Assembly: GCA_003141855.1 (NCBI GenBank)
Contig: PLNS01000012.1
Location: forward strand, 96,440-160,439
Source of the DNA: Candidatus Bathyarchaeota archaeon
GTDB lineage: Archaea > Thermoproteota > Bathyarchaeia > Bathyarchaeales > Bathycorpusculaceae
Length of the DNA stretch: 64,000 nt
Direction of reading: 5' to 3'
Part shown: positions 9,728-20,236 of the stretch, one piece after another
Position numbering within the stretch: the stretch's first letter is position 1
Layout: each line of letters opens with the position of its first letter
Notes under the pieces: model-generated
Seen by the model: only the letters and a program-made list of their open reading frames with translations
Database searches by the model: none
Told to the model about the DNA's origin: nothing
Translations under genes and position numbers: made by a program

Positions 9728-10573
9728 GTGGAAAAAGTGTTCAAAAGCGTGGGTTTAGTCGCCCGCTATGATAAAAAACCGGCGTTAAAGCTCACTGAGG
9801 AGCTAGCGGAGTACCTAAAAGGGAAAGGTTTGAAGGTTTACGTAGAAGATACCCTCGCAGGCAAAGTAACTACACGAGAAGAGTTTATTCCACTCTCAGA
9901 AATGAAAACTGATTTTATAATAACAATCGGCGGCGACGGCACCATACTGCGAACATGCATCACCGTCCCTAAGCCTGAACCACCAATTTTAACAATTAAC
10001 ATGGGAGTTAGAGGATTCCTAACAGAAGTTGAGCCAAAAAACGCCTGTGAAGCAGTTGAGAGAATCCTTAGAGGCGAGTACAAAATAGAAAAATGCGCAA
10101 AGCTGTCCGTTGCAGTAGGCAAAGAAGCCATACCTGACGCCTTAAACGACGTCGTTATTTCCGCATGTGAACCATCAAAAATACTCTACACTCAAATATG
10201 CAAGGATGGAAAACCAATCCTAAAATGCCAAGCAGACGGCTTAATCGTCGCAACCCAAACAGGCTCAACGGGCTATTCGCTTTCGGCAGGCGGACCCGTT
10301 TTAGACCGAGAAGTTGACGCTTTTGTTCTCACGCCGATTTGTTCGTTGACGGTGTTTCATTCGCTTGTGTTCCCAGCAGACTCCACCATCACCTTCAATG
10401 TGGATAGACCAAAAGAAATGCTTGTTCTAATTGATGGTAACTATCGCAAACTCGTAAGCGCTGATGAGACGATAAAGGTAACCCAATCCAAAAACGTAAC
10501 CTCATTTATCCGCTTTGAAACCGATTTTTACAATAGGCTTCGTAACAGGTTGCTTTTCAAGGGAACAGAATGA
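9728..10573 (+). CDS. NAD(+) kinase
   Basis: TIGGDGTILRT and ADGLIVATQTGSTGYSLSAGGP motifs; GTG start. Confidence 0.92.
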   Translation: MEKVFKSVGLVARYDKKPALKLTEELAEYLKGKGLKVYVEDTLAGKVTTREEFIPLSEMKTDFIITIGGDGTILRTCITVPKPEPPILTINMGVRGFLTEVEPKNACEAVERILRGEYKIEKCAKLSVAVGKEAIPDALNDVVISACEPSKILYTQICKDGKPILKCQADGLIVATQTGSTGYSLSAGGPVLDREVDAFVLTPICSLTVFHSLVFPADSTITFNVDRPKEMLVLIDGNYRKLVSADETIKVTQSKNVTSFIRFETDFYNRLRNRLLFKGTE

Positions 10574-11127
10574 CAACCCAAGCCGGCAGCCAATGTAAAC
10601 GTGTGGTTGTTTTAGATACTTCTGCTTTTTTAGCTGGTTTTGACCCTTTCTCGCTTGGCGAAGAACAAGTAACGGTTCCCAAGGTTGAAGAAGAGATAAA
10701 AAGAAACTCCATGATAAAGATGCGCTTTGAAACCGCGATTGAAAGCGGCAGATTAAGGGTGAAAGCGCCTTCACAAGAATTCTCAAATTCAGCTAAAGCA
10801 TCTGCCAGCAAAGTCGGTGACTCGTATAAATTATCGGAAGCGGACATGCAGCTTTTGGCGTTAGCCTTAGAATTAAAGGCATCAGGCTATACGCCCCAAA
10901 TTGTCACTGATGACTATTCGATTCAGAACGTTGCCACTCAAATGGGGATAGGGTTTTTAGCTCTCGCCACTTTCGGCATCAAACGCCTCTTGGAGTGGAT
11001 AAGGTACTGTCCCGCTTGCCATCGAGAATACTCTGCCAACTGCAAAACTAAGGAATGCCAAGTTTGCGGAACAGAACTAAAGAGGAAGCCCCGCCGAACA
11101 GCAAAAAAAATAGAAAAGATAACTTAG
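10570..11127 (+). CDS. Nob1-like PIN-domain endoribonuclease with C-terminal zinc ribbon
   Basis: VVLDTSAFLAGFDP PIN motif; CPAC...CQVCG zinc ribbon; ATGA overlap with the NAD kinase gene. Confidence 0.85.
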   Translation: MTTQAGSQCKRVVVLDTSAFLAGFDPFSLGEEQVTVPKVEEEIKRNSMIKMRFETAIESGRLRVKAPSQEFSNSAKASASKVGDSYKLSEADMQLLALALELKASGYTPQIVTDDYSIQNVATQMGIGFLALATFGIKRLLEWIRYCPACHREYSANCKTKECQVCGTELKRKPRRTAKKIEKIT

Positions 11128-12482
11128 GCTTCTTTCGCAACCTCATTAATCGTATCTTCAACAATATCCAAGGCTGCCCCAAGCAAATCACTTTTTATGG
11201 TTAGCGGCGGCGCAATCCTAAGCGTTGAAGCACCACAAGATACAACCGCTACGCCACGCTTCCAAGAGCGCAAGATAACCTCAGCAGCCTTCTGCGGTGC
11301 TGGCTTTTTGGTTTCTTTGTCCTCGACGAGTTCAACGCCAATCATTAGACCTTTACCGCGTACATCACCAACAATGCTGCAGGTCTCTTTCAATGTCTCC
11401 AGCCGCTTCATGGCAAACGCACCCTGCTTGTTGGCGTTGTCAAGCAACTGCTGCTCCTTAATGATGTCTAGAACCGCGACTGCTGCAACGCATGACAGGG
11501 GGTTTCCGCCAAAAGTGCTCGCGTGTGAACCTCCCGTCCAATCCATAATTTTTGCCTTGGCAATTGTTGCGCCGATGGGTAAGCCTGAAGCTAAAGCCTT
11601 TGCACTGCAGATTATGTCTGGTTCAATACCCCAGTGTTCGATAGCGAACCATTTGCCCGTTCTGCCGATGCCAGATTGCACTTCATCATCGATAAGCAGC
11701 AAACGGTACTTGTCAGCGAGTTTCTTTAGCTTTTGGAAAAACTCTGGGGGAGGAACCACGTAGCCGCCTTCTCCCTGGATTGGCTCAAAAAGAATCCCCG
11801 CTACATCTTCCGCAGGCATATATTTCTGCAAAACCTGTTCCTCGATAAAGTCCACGCACCAGTAATTGCAGTCTGGATGTTGCAGTTTGAATGGGCAACG
11901 GTAACAGTACGGATACGGAACCTCAGCGACGCCGGGCATTGCAGGGGAAAAGTATCGTCTCTGCACAGGCTTGTTTGCAGTAAAACCTAACGAACCCATC
12001 GTGCGACCATGAAAACCGCCGATAAACCCGATGAACAATTGCTTACGGGTGTGCCAACGAGCAAGTTTTATTGCTGCTTCAACGGCTTCGGTGCCGCTGT
12101 TGCCAAAATACGTTTTTTTCTCAAACTCGCCAGGAGCAATTTTCGCAAGCCTTTCTGCTAGGTTGATTACTTCTTTGTAGTAGAAGTCACTGTTGGAGTA
12201 ATGTAGGAAGCGGTCGCATTGGCCTTTTATGGCTTCAACCACTCGCGGGTGGTTATGGCCTACGTTCATGCAGGCTATGCCCGAGTTGAGGTCAATGTAC
12301 TCGTTTCCATCCACATCCTTAACTATACAATCGTTGGCTGATTCAACAACAAGCGGATAATAACGCTGGTACGATGATGAAACGAACTGTTCATCTTTCC
12401 GAACCAGTTCTCTGGCTTTGGGTCCGGGTGGAGAAACAATTATTTTTGGGTAAGCAACCATTTTTGAAACAGCTCCAATCAA
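11124..12482 (-). CDS. Class III PLP-dependent aminotransferase (acetylornithine/GABA aminotransferase type)
   Basis: IDLNSGIACMNVGHNHPRVVEAIK, LIDDEVQSGIGRTGKWFA, CSAKALASGLPIGA. Confidence 0.9.
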   Translation of the reverse strand: MIGAVSKMVAYPKIIVSPPGPKARELVRKDEQFVSSSYQRYYPLVVESANDCIVKDVDGNEYIDLNSGIACMNVGHNHPRVVEAIKGQCDRFLHYSNSDFYYKEVINLAERLAKIAPGEFEKKTYFGNSGTEAVEAAIKLARWHTRKQLFIGFIGGFHGRTMGSLGFTANKPVQRRYFSPAMPGVAEVPYPYCYRCPFKLQHPDCNYWCVDFIEEQVLQKYMPAEDVAGILFEPIQGEGGYVVPPPEFFQKLKKLADKYRLLLIDDEVQSGIGRTGKWFAIEHWGIEPDIICSAKALASGLPIGATIAKAKIMDWTGGSHASTFGGNPLSCVAAVAVLDIIKEQQLLDNANKQGAFAMKRLETLKETCSIVGDVRGKGLMIGVELVEDKETKKPAPQKAAEVILRSWKRGVAVVSCGASTLRIAPPLTIKSDLLGAALDIVEDTINEVAKEA

Positions 12483-12530
12483 GAGCGGGAGTTGATGTAA
12501 TATTAACCTTTACGCGTCGGCAATTTTAGT

Positions 12531-14339
12531 TTAGAAGAGCATTAACAGCAGGATTAAAACTAATCCTTCCAACCCAAAGATTGGAGCCAATATTTGTTTT
12601 GCCTTGACAATTGCTTTGTCGACAAGGGTAGATATCGAGTTCAGCTGTTCCTCGCCGATAACCCTGACTTGTGGAACAACAAATTGTATGCAGCCTGCCT
12701 TGCAAGCTTCCAAGTTTGCCTCCGCTTTTTTTGCCACTTCACCAATATAACGAGCCAGCAATTCGTGGTCCATAACTTCGCCGACAGGATGGTAACCCCG
12801 TCGCCCAGTAACCAACGCGCTCACCGCATGAGTGTCCGTTGTAAAAACTTCGCTTTCATCAAACCCCACTGAAGCCAAAGTCGCAAGAAGCTTTTCGCGC
12901 AAACCCGAAATCATATTGTTTCCATCGATAATTATGTAGGCGGTTTTCTGTTTTTCAACTTGGACCACTATTGCTGTTATTCCGCCTGTGCCCATGCCAG
13001 CCTTTAAGCTAAATTCCTTTGGGAATACTGTGGCGGCGCCGACCATGAACGGTTTAGTCTGTTGGGTAACGGCTTTTTGGAGGCATTTGGAAGCTGCCCG
13101 CTGTAACGCGTCTAAATGTTCTTCGGTGTCGACTATGTCGTTGATGCTGTTGTGGGTGTTAACTATCACTGCCTTTTTCAGCCCGTACTTTTTTGCTTCT
13201 TCCAGGACAATGCGTCCTAATTCTTGCGGTAAATCTTCAGTCGTTTTAGGAGCAAGCGAAAAAGAAAGAAACGCTGTGTCACCAAAAATTTGGCATGAAG
13301 AAGTAGCAAATTCATCGGTGGCGCTAACAAAAGGTGACGCCAAACCAGCCGACGCCTCAAACCGTGCAGAAGCTATAACCTGCGAAACAATCTTATGGTT
13401 CTGGGCTTGAGAAGCTAAATCCAGCTCGTGCCCAAGAATGCCTAAAGGAACACAGGCGTCACAGCCGAATTCTTTTTCGAACCCGTGCTTGAGAAGCGAG
13501 GGCAGAAGGCTGCTTCCGATGTTCTTGAAGGGACCTGGATGAACAAGAGGAACAATGATTGCTGCTTTAGGCTTGGAAGCATCAAACTTTAGCAGAGTCA
13601 CTTCGATGTCTGCGTCTTCCCCCATCTCTTCAAGGTGTTTTTCAAGGGGTTCGTTTTGGTCGGTTACCCAGTTTAGTATGAATGCCCTAAACAGCGGCAG
13701 AGCAGGCAACGAGTAGGTGCTCTTTCCTAAACGGTCTATTGATGAAAGTAACAGATAAACTGCAAGGTAACCGATAATTGGGGATATAAATATGAAGAGC
13801 AATATTTGCCATGAAATAGCGTTTGGGATTCCAGACCAAAAGACAAGAAAAGCCACTATGCAAAGAGTTGGCTGAAGCAAAGTTGATAACAGTAGCCGCC
13901 ACTTGGCCGCAGATGATGTTGCCGAAAACACGATAAACCTAAGCGTAACAACGGTAGCGAACCCTAAAAGGCAAAGTTTAACCCAAAGTAACCATCCGAA
14001 CGCAAAACCTAACCCAACGCCTACAGCGATGAAGAATAGCCAAAAAAGCCAACAGAAAAAAGACAGCGCCAGCGTTCTCCGCATTAAAAAAATCGGGTCA
14101 TTCTTCAAAACTATCTTGCTTGTTACTGAATCCGCTAAAAACGTTATAGTGAAAAGGGAAATGCCAAGAGCCAAACTGCTAATTGATGGAAGGAAAGCAA
14201 AACTAGAAAGGCTAACTCCGGCAATACAGATTACCGCAATTGCGAGAAGCGTTTTCCTGTATGATGGAAGAAAGAACATGGAGGAATAGTGTTTTTTGGC
14301 ACTATCCATTGAATGGTTAAGAGAGTGTTCAGTCTCCAT
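12531..14339 (-). CDS. DUF2070 family membrane protein
   Basis: N-terminal multi-TM region plus soluble domain with PLVHPGPFKNIGSS, typical of archaeal DUF2070. Confidence 0.8.
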   Translation of the reverse strand: METEHSLNHSMDSAKKHYSSMFFLPSYRKTLLAIAVICIAGVSLSSFAFLPSISSLALGISLFTITFLADSVTSKIVLKNDPIFLMRRTLALSFFCWLFWLFFIAVGVGLGFAFGWLLWVKLCLLGFATVVTLRFIVFSATSSAAKWRLLLSTLLQPTLCIVAFLVFWSGIPNAISWQILLFIFISPIIGYLAVYLLLSSIDRLGKSTYSLPALPLFRAFILNWVTDQNEPLEKHLEEMGEDADIEVTLLKFDASKPKAAIIVPLVHPGPFKNIGSSLLPSLLKHGFEKEFGCDACVPLGILGHELDLASQAQNHKIVSQVIASARFEASAGLASPFVSATDEFATSSCQIFGDTAFLSFSLAPKTTEDLPQELGRIVLEEAKKYGLKKAVIVNTHNSINDIVDTEEHLDALQRAASKCLQKAVTQQTKPFMVGAATVFPKEFSLKAGMGTGGITAIVVQVEKQKTAYIIIDGNNMISGLREKLLATLASVGFDESEVFTTDTHAVSALVTGRRGYHPVGEVMDHELLARYIGEVAKKAEANLEACKAGCIQFVVPQVRVIGEEQLNSISTLVDKAIVKAKQILAPIFGLEGLVLILLLMLF

Positions 14340-14585
14340 AAGGCTATCTCCATTATGGAATCGGGTAGCCCTATTAAAATTTAGCTAAGTTAGAGCTTCC
14401 TACATTAGAACAATAAATACACTTTTTTTTATAACACGAAGTTAACGCAGTTATGTTTTATCATAAAGCATTCAAAAAAAGAGTTAATGAAATATCAGCG
14501 CGCCATCATAACCACAAAGCCACCATGCCTCAGCAAGGATACTGTTTTATCTTTAGAACCACAATTATATTAATTTGCGAAGCTT

Positions 14586-14876
14586 ATGCCAGACCAAGAT
14601 TTGCCCCCGTCAATTTTCCACATGCTCGAGAGAAACGTGGGCAAAAAAATCAGAGTAATTATAGACCCAGCTTACGGTTTCGAAGGCACCTTAACCGCGG
14701 TAACGTATGAACCCTCAGGAATCTGGCTCTCTGACGCCGAAGCAATCGTTTTAAGGTCAACCATCGCTCAACCTATCCCGCAGGTTGCAAGCCGAGAAGA
14801 AAGAAGCGAACTGTTCCTTCACCTAAACTCAGTTCAACGAATAGAAGTCTTGCATGCAACTACGCCAAGACGCTAA
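14586..14876 (+). CDS. Small LSm-like protein of unknown function
   Basis: 96-aa ORF with LERNVGKKIRVIIDPAYGFEGTLTAVTYEPSGIWLSDAEAIVL, resembling Sm1/Sm2 strand patterns. Confidence 0.55.
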   Translation: MPDQDLPPSIFHMLERNVGKKIRVIIDPAYGFEGTLTAVTYEPSGIWLSDAEAIVLRSTIAQPIPQVASREERSELFLHLNSVQRIEVLHATTPRR

Positions 14877-14884
14877 AAAAACGT

Positions 14885-15058
14885 TTAAACTGGGAAGAAG
14901 ACTTTTGCTAAAACGGAAATAACTATTAGTGAAACCGCAAAGACCACGAGCAGTTCAGGCCGCATTTTGACTCCTTCGGTTTCTTCCTCAAAGAACCTCA
15001 GCAAACCTGCACTTGCAGCAGGCATCGGACCTGTATCTTTCTTTTTCTTCCTACTCAC
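14885..15058 (-). CDS. Preprotein translocase subunit Sec61-beta
   Basis: Manual translation (57 aa, GTG start, absent from the ORF track because it is short): VSRKKKKDTGPMPAASAGLLRFFEEETEGVKMRPELLVVFAVSLIVISVLAKVFFPV. Confidence 0.9.
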   Translation of the reverse strand: MSRKKKKDTGPMPAASAGLLRFFEEETEGVKMRPELLVVFAVSLIVISVLAKVFFPV

Positions 15059-15248
15059 CAAATATCCCTATCCTACTATTGTGATACATGCCTAATATTT
15101 CCTTGCACTAATTAATCTTGCGCCAATTCTTTGCAATGGTAACCTAAAAATACTTTATTGGAATGAATTAGGTTGTCGAGCAGCAGCGTGTTTTTTGATT
15201 GGTGAATTATGGGTTTCTTGACTTAACATACTAATGGCTCCAAAAAAC

Positions 15249-15309
15249 GCCAATAACGACCTACCCCCTATAGGTTTCTGCATAGTATTACTATTAGGCT
15301 CCAAATATG
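15249..15309 (+). repeat. Dispersed intergenic repeat, copy B (single half-unit)
   Basis: 25-mer GACCTACCCCCTATAGGTTTCTGCA at 15258-15282 followed by TAGTATTACTATTAGGCTCCAAATATG; no first half-unit found upstream. Confidence 0.9.
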
Positions 15310-15386
15310 CCCAAAATCTGAGACAAGACGCTTCGGGTTTAACTTTAATAACCGCCAGAAAAATTAAACCTACCTCGGTGAAGCTT

Positions 15387-15674
15387 GTGCAAATACATGA
15401 ATTCCAAGAAATGATGAAGCGCCTATACTTCAAAAGAGATTCCGAACGTGGAATAGACGGAACCTACAATTGGCTAGTGGATGAGGTTGCGGAGTTGGGG
15501 GAAGAGTTGAAGGGAAACGATAAGGAGGCTACTGAAAAAGAGTTTGCCGATGTAATTGCTTGGCTTGCTTCCCTTGCCAACATAATGGGAATTGACCTTG
15601 AAAAAGCCACCCTCACCAAGTACAACGATAAATGCCCAAAATGCCAAGGCTCACCGTGCCAATGCACATTCTAG
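15387..15674 (+). CDS. MazG-like nucleotide pyrophosphohydrolase
   Basis: RGIDGTYNWLVDEVAELGEELK...KEFADVIAWLASLANIMGIDLEKA; ORF track extends to 15234 through repeat B, so the in-frame GTG at 15387 (or 15378) is the more likely start. Confidence 0.8.
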   Translation: MQIHEFQEMMKRLYFKRDSERGIDGTYNWLVDEVAELGEELKGNDKEATEKEFADVIAWLASLANIMGIDLEKATLTKYNDKCPKCQGSPCQCTF

Positions 15675-15949
15675 CCCAGACGTTTCTGCCCTAAACCCGT
15701 CGCTAACCAAACATACCGCCTATTACCTTTCCGCTCTACGGTGCCTTCGTTTTTTAGAAGCCTAAGATGATGCATCACAACACCATAAGACAAGGCTGAC
15801 TCTTTGGCAATCTTGGAAGCAGTAAAACCACGTGTTTCAAGCAAAGCTAAGATTTTTGTTCTAGCCACAAGACCACTATGTACATTTCTGATGTTTTTTA
15901 AGTAAGCGTTAGGATGCAAAGTTTCTTTGATTCTCTCTTCCACCAGCAA
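15671..15949 (-). CDS. Winged-helix (ArsR-like) transcriptional regulator
   Basis: ILALLETRGFTASKIAKESALSYGVVMHHLRLLKNEGTVERKGNRRYVW. Confidence 0.8.
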   Translation of the reverse strand: MLVEERIKETLHPNAYLKNIRNVHSGLVARTKILALLETRGFTASKIAKESALSYGVVMHHLRLLKNEGTVERKGNRRYVWLATGLGQKRLG

Positions 15950-15982
15950 GATATGAGTGCGGTTTGCATTGAAAAGCTTTAG

Positions 15983-18900
15983 CTACTTAAAATCAAAAAG
16001 CTTCGCTTGTTTTGGCTTTTTGTTATCAAACATCGTGGCTATCTCTTCCTTGATTAAATCCATGCGTTGCGTGTAATACTTTGGCAAACCATACTTGTCA
16101 ACGAGTTCCTGAGCAGCAACAAGATACTTCTCTATGCCACCACGATAAACAGTAAGCGTTAATTTTCCGCCACAAAACGTGCATTTACCTTGAAGAGGCA
16201 ATCGACGGAACTTTTTGTTGCAGGATTTGCACCGGAAGGCTTGCGTTGAGAAAGCGCGCAAATTACCCGCTATGTCTCGCATGAAGTGTGTGTTTAAAAC
16301 TTTTAAGGCAACCTTCTCGACGTCCACAGCATCAATCTTTTCCCCCAAATCCAGTTGCATGTGGAGTTTTTCAATCATGGATTTGAATTCTTTGTAGGAG
16401 CTGTTGGCGTTGCCGAGGTTGATGTTTGTGACGGGTGTTGTGTATTGGAAGCCTTCAAACTGGGCTTCTGTTCCAAGCCTGTGACTGATAATATCCATGA
16501 TGGCTCCGACGGGGCGTGCGTCGGTTTTCTCTAGAGTTTTTTTGTAGAACTCAAGGGGATAAGTTGCGTCAACGTCAAAGTCGTGGGCTTGTCGTTGTAC
16601 TTCTTTGGTGTTCACGAACGGAATAAGGAGAATTGGTGCATCCATGATTCCTCCTATCTGCGCAGGCAAGTATATGCGTGAAAAGTTGATGAGCGTGTCC
16701 AACCCCAGCATAATAGCGTCCTCGTCGCCGTCGCAGTCTCGGCGTTTTGCTGAGTGCCAAACGGGATGCGCGTAGATAACGTTACGGTCGGTAAAGCCCA
16801 CCACGCGACCTAAGATGCAAGCGCACGTGTGGGGAGCTAAACCGAAAATCAGGTGCCCAACGAGGTCTTCAGGCTTCTTAACTTTATAGTAAGCTGGTTG
16901 TTTGTAGACTCTCACCAGCAGGTCATCGATGAAAGCGGCAATCTGAATAAAGTATTCTCCTGCACGCCAAGGAATAACAACATCCTGAATCTTGAGCTCA
17001 CAAACTTGGTTAGGATCGGTCAAGGGTAAACCATGCGTATCATAGCAGTATCCCAATTGCCTTACTTTTTCAACGGACACGCCGACTTCGACAGGCGTAA
17101 AATGAGTTAGCGGAGCGTTTGTGGCGTCAAAGCGGATAGTGCCATCCTTGTAGACGGATAAATCATGCTTTGCTCGCAAGATGCCTTTTTCGATGATTTC
17201 AGGGGTTTTATCTAGATTGGTTAAGCCTTTTACTCCTCTCAGGATTTTTGGCGCTTGATAACCAAGAGAGGCGCATGCGTTATCGATTAGTTCTTTGAAG
17301 TTAACGGGTTGCCGCTGGTATTGGATAGCGGCGGTTTTGCAGGTGGGGCAACCTTTGTCCTTTAGGGCTCTGCCGCAACGGGGACAAATACTCTCGGGTA
17401 CCGTTTCGCATCCGCAACTAGCGCATTTTACTCTTAGCGTGTAATTTTTACATTCAGGGCACTTCCTTTTTGCTAACTCGACAAAAACTGGTCCCTGTTT
17501 TGCGGCTTCCATAAGGTCGCGGTGAGAACCTCCCGCTAAGCTTACGGGGAATAGAAGGTGAACAAGTGGTTTCATGTCTCGCCTTTTAGCTTTCTCGGGT
17601 CTGCCCATGCGTCCACCCACATAGGTAGGCGCTTTATCCTTAATCTGCACGCCCGAAAGCAAACTAAGTGCCTCTAACACCGTAGCGCCCTCGGCATTCA
17701 GTATTTTACCGTAACCTAGACTGAAAGCAAAAGCAGCAGCGTCCTCACCTTCAAGCAATATCTTGCCATCGACTATTTTATGTGGGGCAAAGATTTTCCT
17801 CAACAACCCTACAACGGTATCGTTGGCTTCACCTATTATTTTGCAGGCAACACCTTCTTGTAATTCAACTCCAGAAGACGTCAACCACTGCTTCAACAGC
17901 CCAATCTCCTGTACATTGGTTAGGCTCGTCCAAAAGAAAATGGAACTAGGATGCAAAGGCACACCCAAACACAGGCTTAGCAATATCGCCTCTTTAACGG
18001 TAGGCTTATTCGTGAAAGGGTCAACCAAAAAACCCGCCAGTTTTTCAGAAGAAAGTTTGGTGGTTTCTGCGGCTTTCTCGTAGTCTGAGCCGAATTTTTC
18101 CGCAAGAGCATTTTGCAGGTCTTTAACCCACCATTCTTCAACGTACCCTGAAGGAGGAAGCCCTTTGCTGGTATAGAGAAAATCCCCAAAACTAATCAGG
18201 ATGTCGCCTAAGAACAGGATTTTTTGAACCTTGCCCTTAACATCGGGAAAATTTTCCAGCGACACCCTGACCACCGAGTTATCCTTGAGCAAAACAATTG
18301 GCCGTTCAATGCTGTCCACTGGAACGGTAACGCAACCTTTTCCAGGAAGCTCCAAACGCATCTGGGTGCCTGTAGCAAGGAAACTCTCCACCACAAGCAT
18401 GGTGGCAGGATGAATACCGACAGCTGAAAGCCCAGTGTTTCTTGACCTGCCGTACCTGAGCCTGAAACCTCCACGGCGCGAGGGAAAGGCGAAAATGGGT
18501 CTGCCAGCAATAACATCGTCCATGAAGCCGCCTGATTTTTTCTCGGATTTCTTCTTGAATTCTCTTAGCCAATCCCAACCTTGAAAACCGAGCTTTTCAA
18601 TGATTACCAAAACTTTCTGGGCGCGTCCAACGATGCCGTCGTTAACGACTCTGAGTGCGCCGCCTCTGACGCGGTTCGTTTCCACTCTTTGCAGGTTTCT
18701 GTATGAGGACACTTCCACAGGATCAGATTCAGTACCCGTACATTCAACTGGAATCAGATTTAGCGCTTTTCTTAATTCTTCGTCAGGAATGTGATATTGG
18801 AAACGTCCTACAGACCGCTCGTATAGTCGTAGTTCTTCCACGAAGCGGGAGACTTCTTCCTCTGTCGGCTTATACTTATCCAAGCCCAGTTGACGGCGCA

Positions 18901-19384
18901 CGAAATCGCCCACGACCAAAGTTAACGCCTGATCTGTTCCGCCCGCTGAACGGATTGGCCCAGCAAAGTAAATGGCTAAATAGCGCGTCCTGTCAGCGTT
19001 TGTTTTTATTTTGACTTCTGTTATGCCCTGAATTGGCGCTGCAGTTAAGCCTTCAGTGAAAATTGCAAGAGCCGTCCTGATGGCTTGTTCAGCTGCTCTT
19101 TCGGGTTCCATGTCGCCGAATTTGCCCAAGGTGATTTCTTCAGCGACTTTGAAGGCTATTTCTTCTCGCTGCATCTTGGTGCTCAAGTCCCTGATGCTGA
19201 GGGCAACCCCTTTGGGTCCAACCAAGCCTTCCACTAAGTCAGCGATGTCTTTGGCTATGATGCATTCCGTTTTTAAGGCTGGGTCAAGGCCTTTGGATCT
19301 GGCGCTGTCGCTTATGGCGTACAACAGTTTAAGTTGGTTTTCCATTGTTTCAACGTAGTTTTGATAGCCCTTGCTAATATTCAA
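15983..19384 (-). CDS. polC: DNA polymerase II (PolD) large subunit DP2; no intein apparent
   Basis: RTRYLAIYFAGPIRSAGGTDQALTLVVGD; HPVWHSAKRRDCDGDEDAIMLGLDTLINFSR; zinc motifs; 1133 aa. Confidence 0.97.
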   Translation of the reverse strand: MNISKGYQNYVETMENQLKLLYAISDSARSKGLDPALKTECIIAKDIADLVEGLVGPKGVALSIRDLSTKMQREEIAFKVAEEITLGKFGDMEPERAAEQAIRTALAIFTEGLTAAPIQGITEVKIKTNADRTRYLAIYFAGPIRSAGGTDQALTLVVGDFVRRQLGLDKYKPTEEEVSRFVEELRLYERSVGRFQYHIPDEELRKALNLIPVECTGTESDPVEVSSYRNLQRVETNRVRGGALRVVNDGIVGRAQKVLVIIEKLGFQGWDWLREFKKKSEKKSGGFMDDVIAGRPIFAFPSRRGGFRLRYGRSRNTGLSAVGIHPATMLVVESFLATGTQMRLELPGKGCVTVPVDSIERPIVLLKDNSVVRVSLENFPDVKGKVQKILFLGDILISFGDFLYTSKGLPPSGYVEEWWVKDLQNALAEKFGSDYEKAAETTKLSSEKLAGFLVDPFTNKPTVKEAILLSLCLGVPLHPSSIFFWTSLTNVQEIGLLKQWLTSSGVELQEGVACKIIGEANDTVVGLLRKIFAPHKIVDGKILLEGEDAAAFAFSLGYGKILNAEGATVLEALSLLSGVQIKDKAPTYVGGRMGRPEKAKRRDMKPLVHLLFPVSLAGGSHRDLMEAAKQGPVFVELAKRKCPECKNYTLRVKCASCGCETVPESICPRCGRALKDKGCPTCKTAAIQYQRQPVNFKELIDNACASLGYQAPKILRGVKGLTNLDKTPEIIEKGILRAKHDLSVYKDGTIRFDATNAPLTHFTPVEVGVSVEKVRQLGYCYDTHGLPLTDPNQVCELKIQDVVIPWRAGEYFIQIAAFIDDLLVRVYKQPAYYKVKKPEDLVGHLIFGLAPHTCACILGRVVGFTDRNVIYAHPVWHSAKRRDCDGDEDAIMLGLDTLINFSRIYLPAQIGGIMDAPILLIPFVNTKEVQRQAHDFDVDATYPLEFYKKTLEKTDARPVGAIMDIISHRLGTEAQFEGFQYTTPVTNINLGNANSSYKEFKSMIEKLHMQLDLGEKIDAVDVEKVALKVLNTHFMRDIAGNLRAFSTQAFRCKSCNKKFRRLPLQGKCTFCGGKLTLTVYRGGIEKYLVAAQELVDKYGLPKYYTQRMDLIKEEIATMFDNKKPKQAKLFDFK

Positions 19385-19467
19385 GTTGACAGCTCACCCG
19401 CAAGATATGGAGCAATGGGTTATTTTGGCTTTCTAAGAATAGAAAGAAAAGTTAACGAACAGAACCC

Positions 19468-20220
19468 TTAGACCTTGACGCCTTTTATGGCGCTGATGAT
19501 TTCGGAAACTCGTTGCTTGGCATCACTTGATTCAGTGACGTTTCCAGTGACGATTACGTCTGCGCCAGCAGAAGCCGCAGCCAACGCCTGCTCCTTAGTC
19601 CTTATTCCGCCGCCAACGATGAGCGGAATGTCAATCAAATGCTTAACGGCACGAATCATTTCAGGAGGCACAGGGTTTGCTGCACCAGAACCGCCTTCAA
19701 GATAAATAAAACGCATGCCTAGGTATTGGCCTGCGAGAGCGTGAGCGGCTGCAAGTTCAGGCTTGTTGTAGGGTACTGAAATTGCCTTTCCAACTATGCC
19801 AGCTGTACCGCCGTCCCCTACGATTATGTAGCCCATGGAAATTGGTTCTAAACCGTACTTTTTGACTAGTGGCGCGCCTAAGATTTGGGCACCTATGAGG
19901 AAGTAGGGGTCGACTGAGTTTAGCAGGGACATGAACCATATTGCGTCTGCATGGCTGCTTATTCCAGTGACATTATTTGGGAAAAGAATCGTGGGGATAC
20001 TTACTTTGGATTTGATGGCTTTTACTACTTCATCAAGATGATTCTCAGAAACAAATGTTGAGCCTCCAATCATTATGGCGGCTGTTCCGCTGTTTTTGGA
20101 GCTTTCAGCAATTCGTGAAGCATCAGAAGCAGTTACTTTTTCGGGGTCTATGAGGGTTAGGTGGATTGATCCATCGGTTTTTATTTTTTCAAGCAAGTAC
20201 CTTTCAATAGGCCCTAGCAT
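19468..20220 (-). CDS. Geranylgeranylglyceryl phosphate synthase
   Basis: HLTLIDPEKV, YLEGGSGAANPVPPEMI, IVGGGIRTKEQA motifs. Confidence 0.94.
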   Translation of the reverse strand: MLGPIERYLLEKIKTDGSIHLTLIDPEKVTASDASRIAESSKNSGTAAIMIGGSTFVSENHLDEVVKAIKSKVSIPTILFPNNVTGISSHADAIWFMSLLNSVDPYFLIGAQILGAPLVKKYGLEPISMGYIIVGDGGTAGIVGKAISVPYNKPELAAAHALAGQYLGMRFIYLEGGSGAANPVPPEMIRAVKHLIDIPLIVGGGIRTKEQALAAASAGADVIVTGNVTESSDAKQRVSEIISAIKGVKV

Positions 20221-20236
20221 TCTGATAGTCCTTCAA

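Noticed and set aside
18208-18578. Alternate-frame minus-strand ORFs within polC (18208..18516, 18306..18578)
   Set aside because: Out-of-frame overlaps inside DP2, which is continuous in its own frame; no frameshift is needed.
15983-19384. Intein in PolD DP2 (common in archaea)
   Set aside because: The ORF is 1133 aa and the conserved blocks are contiguous, with no recognisable intein motifs.
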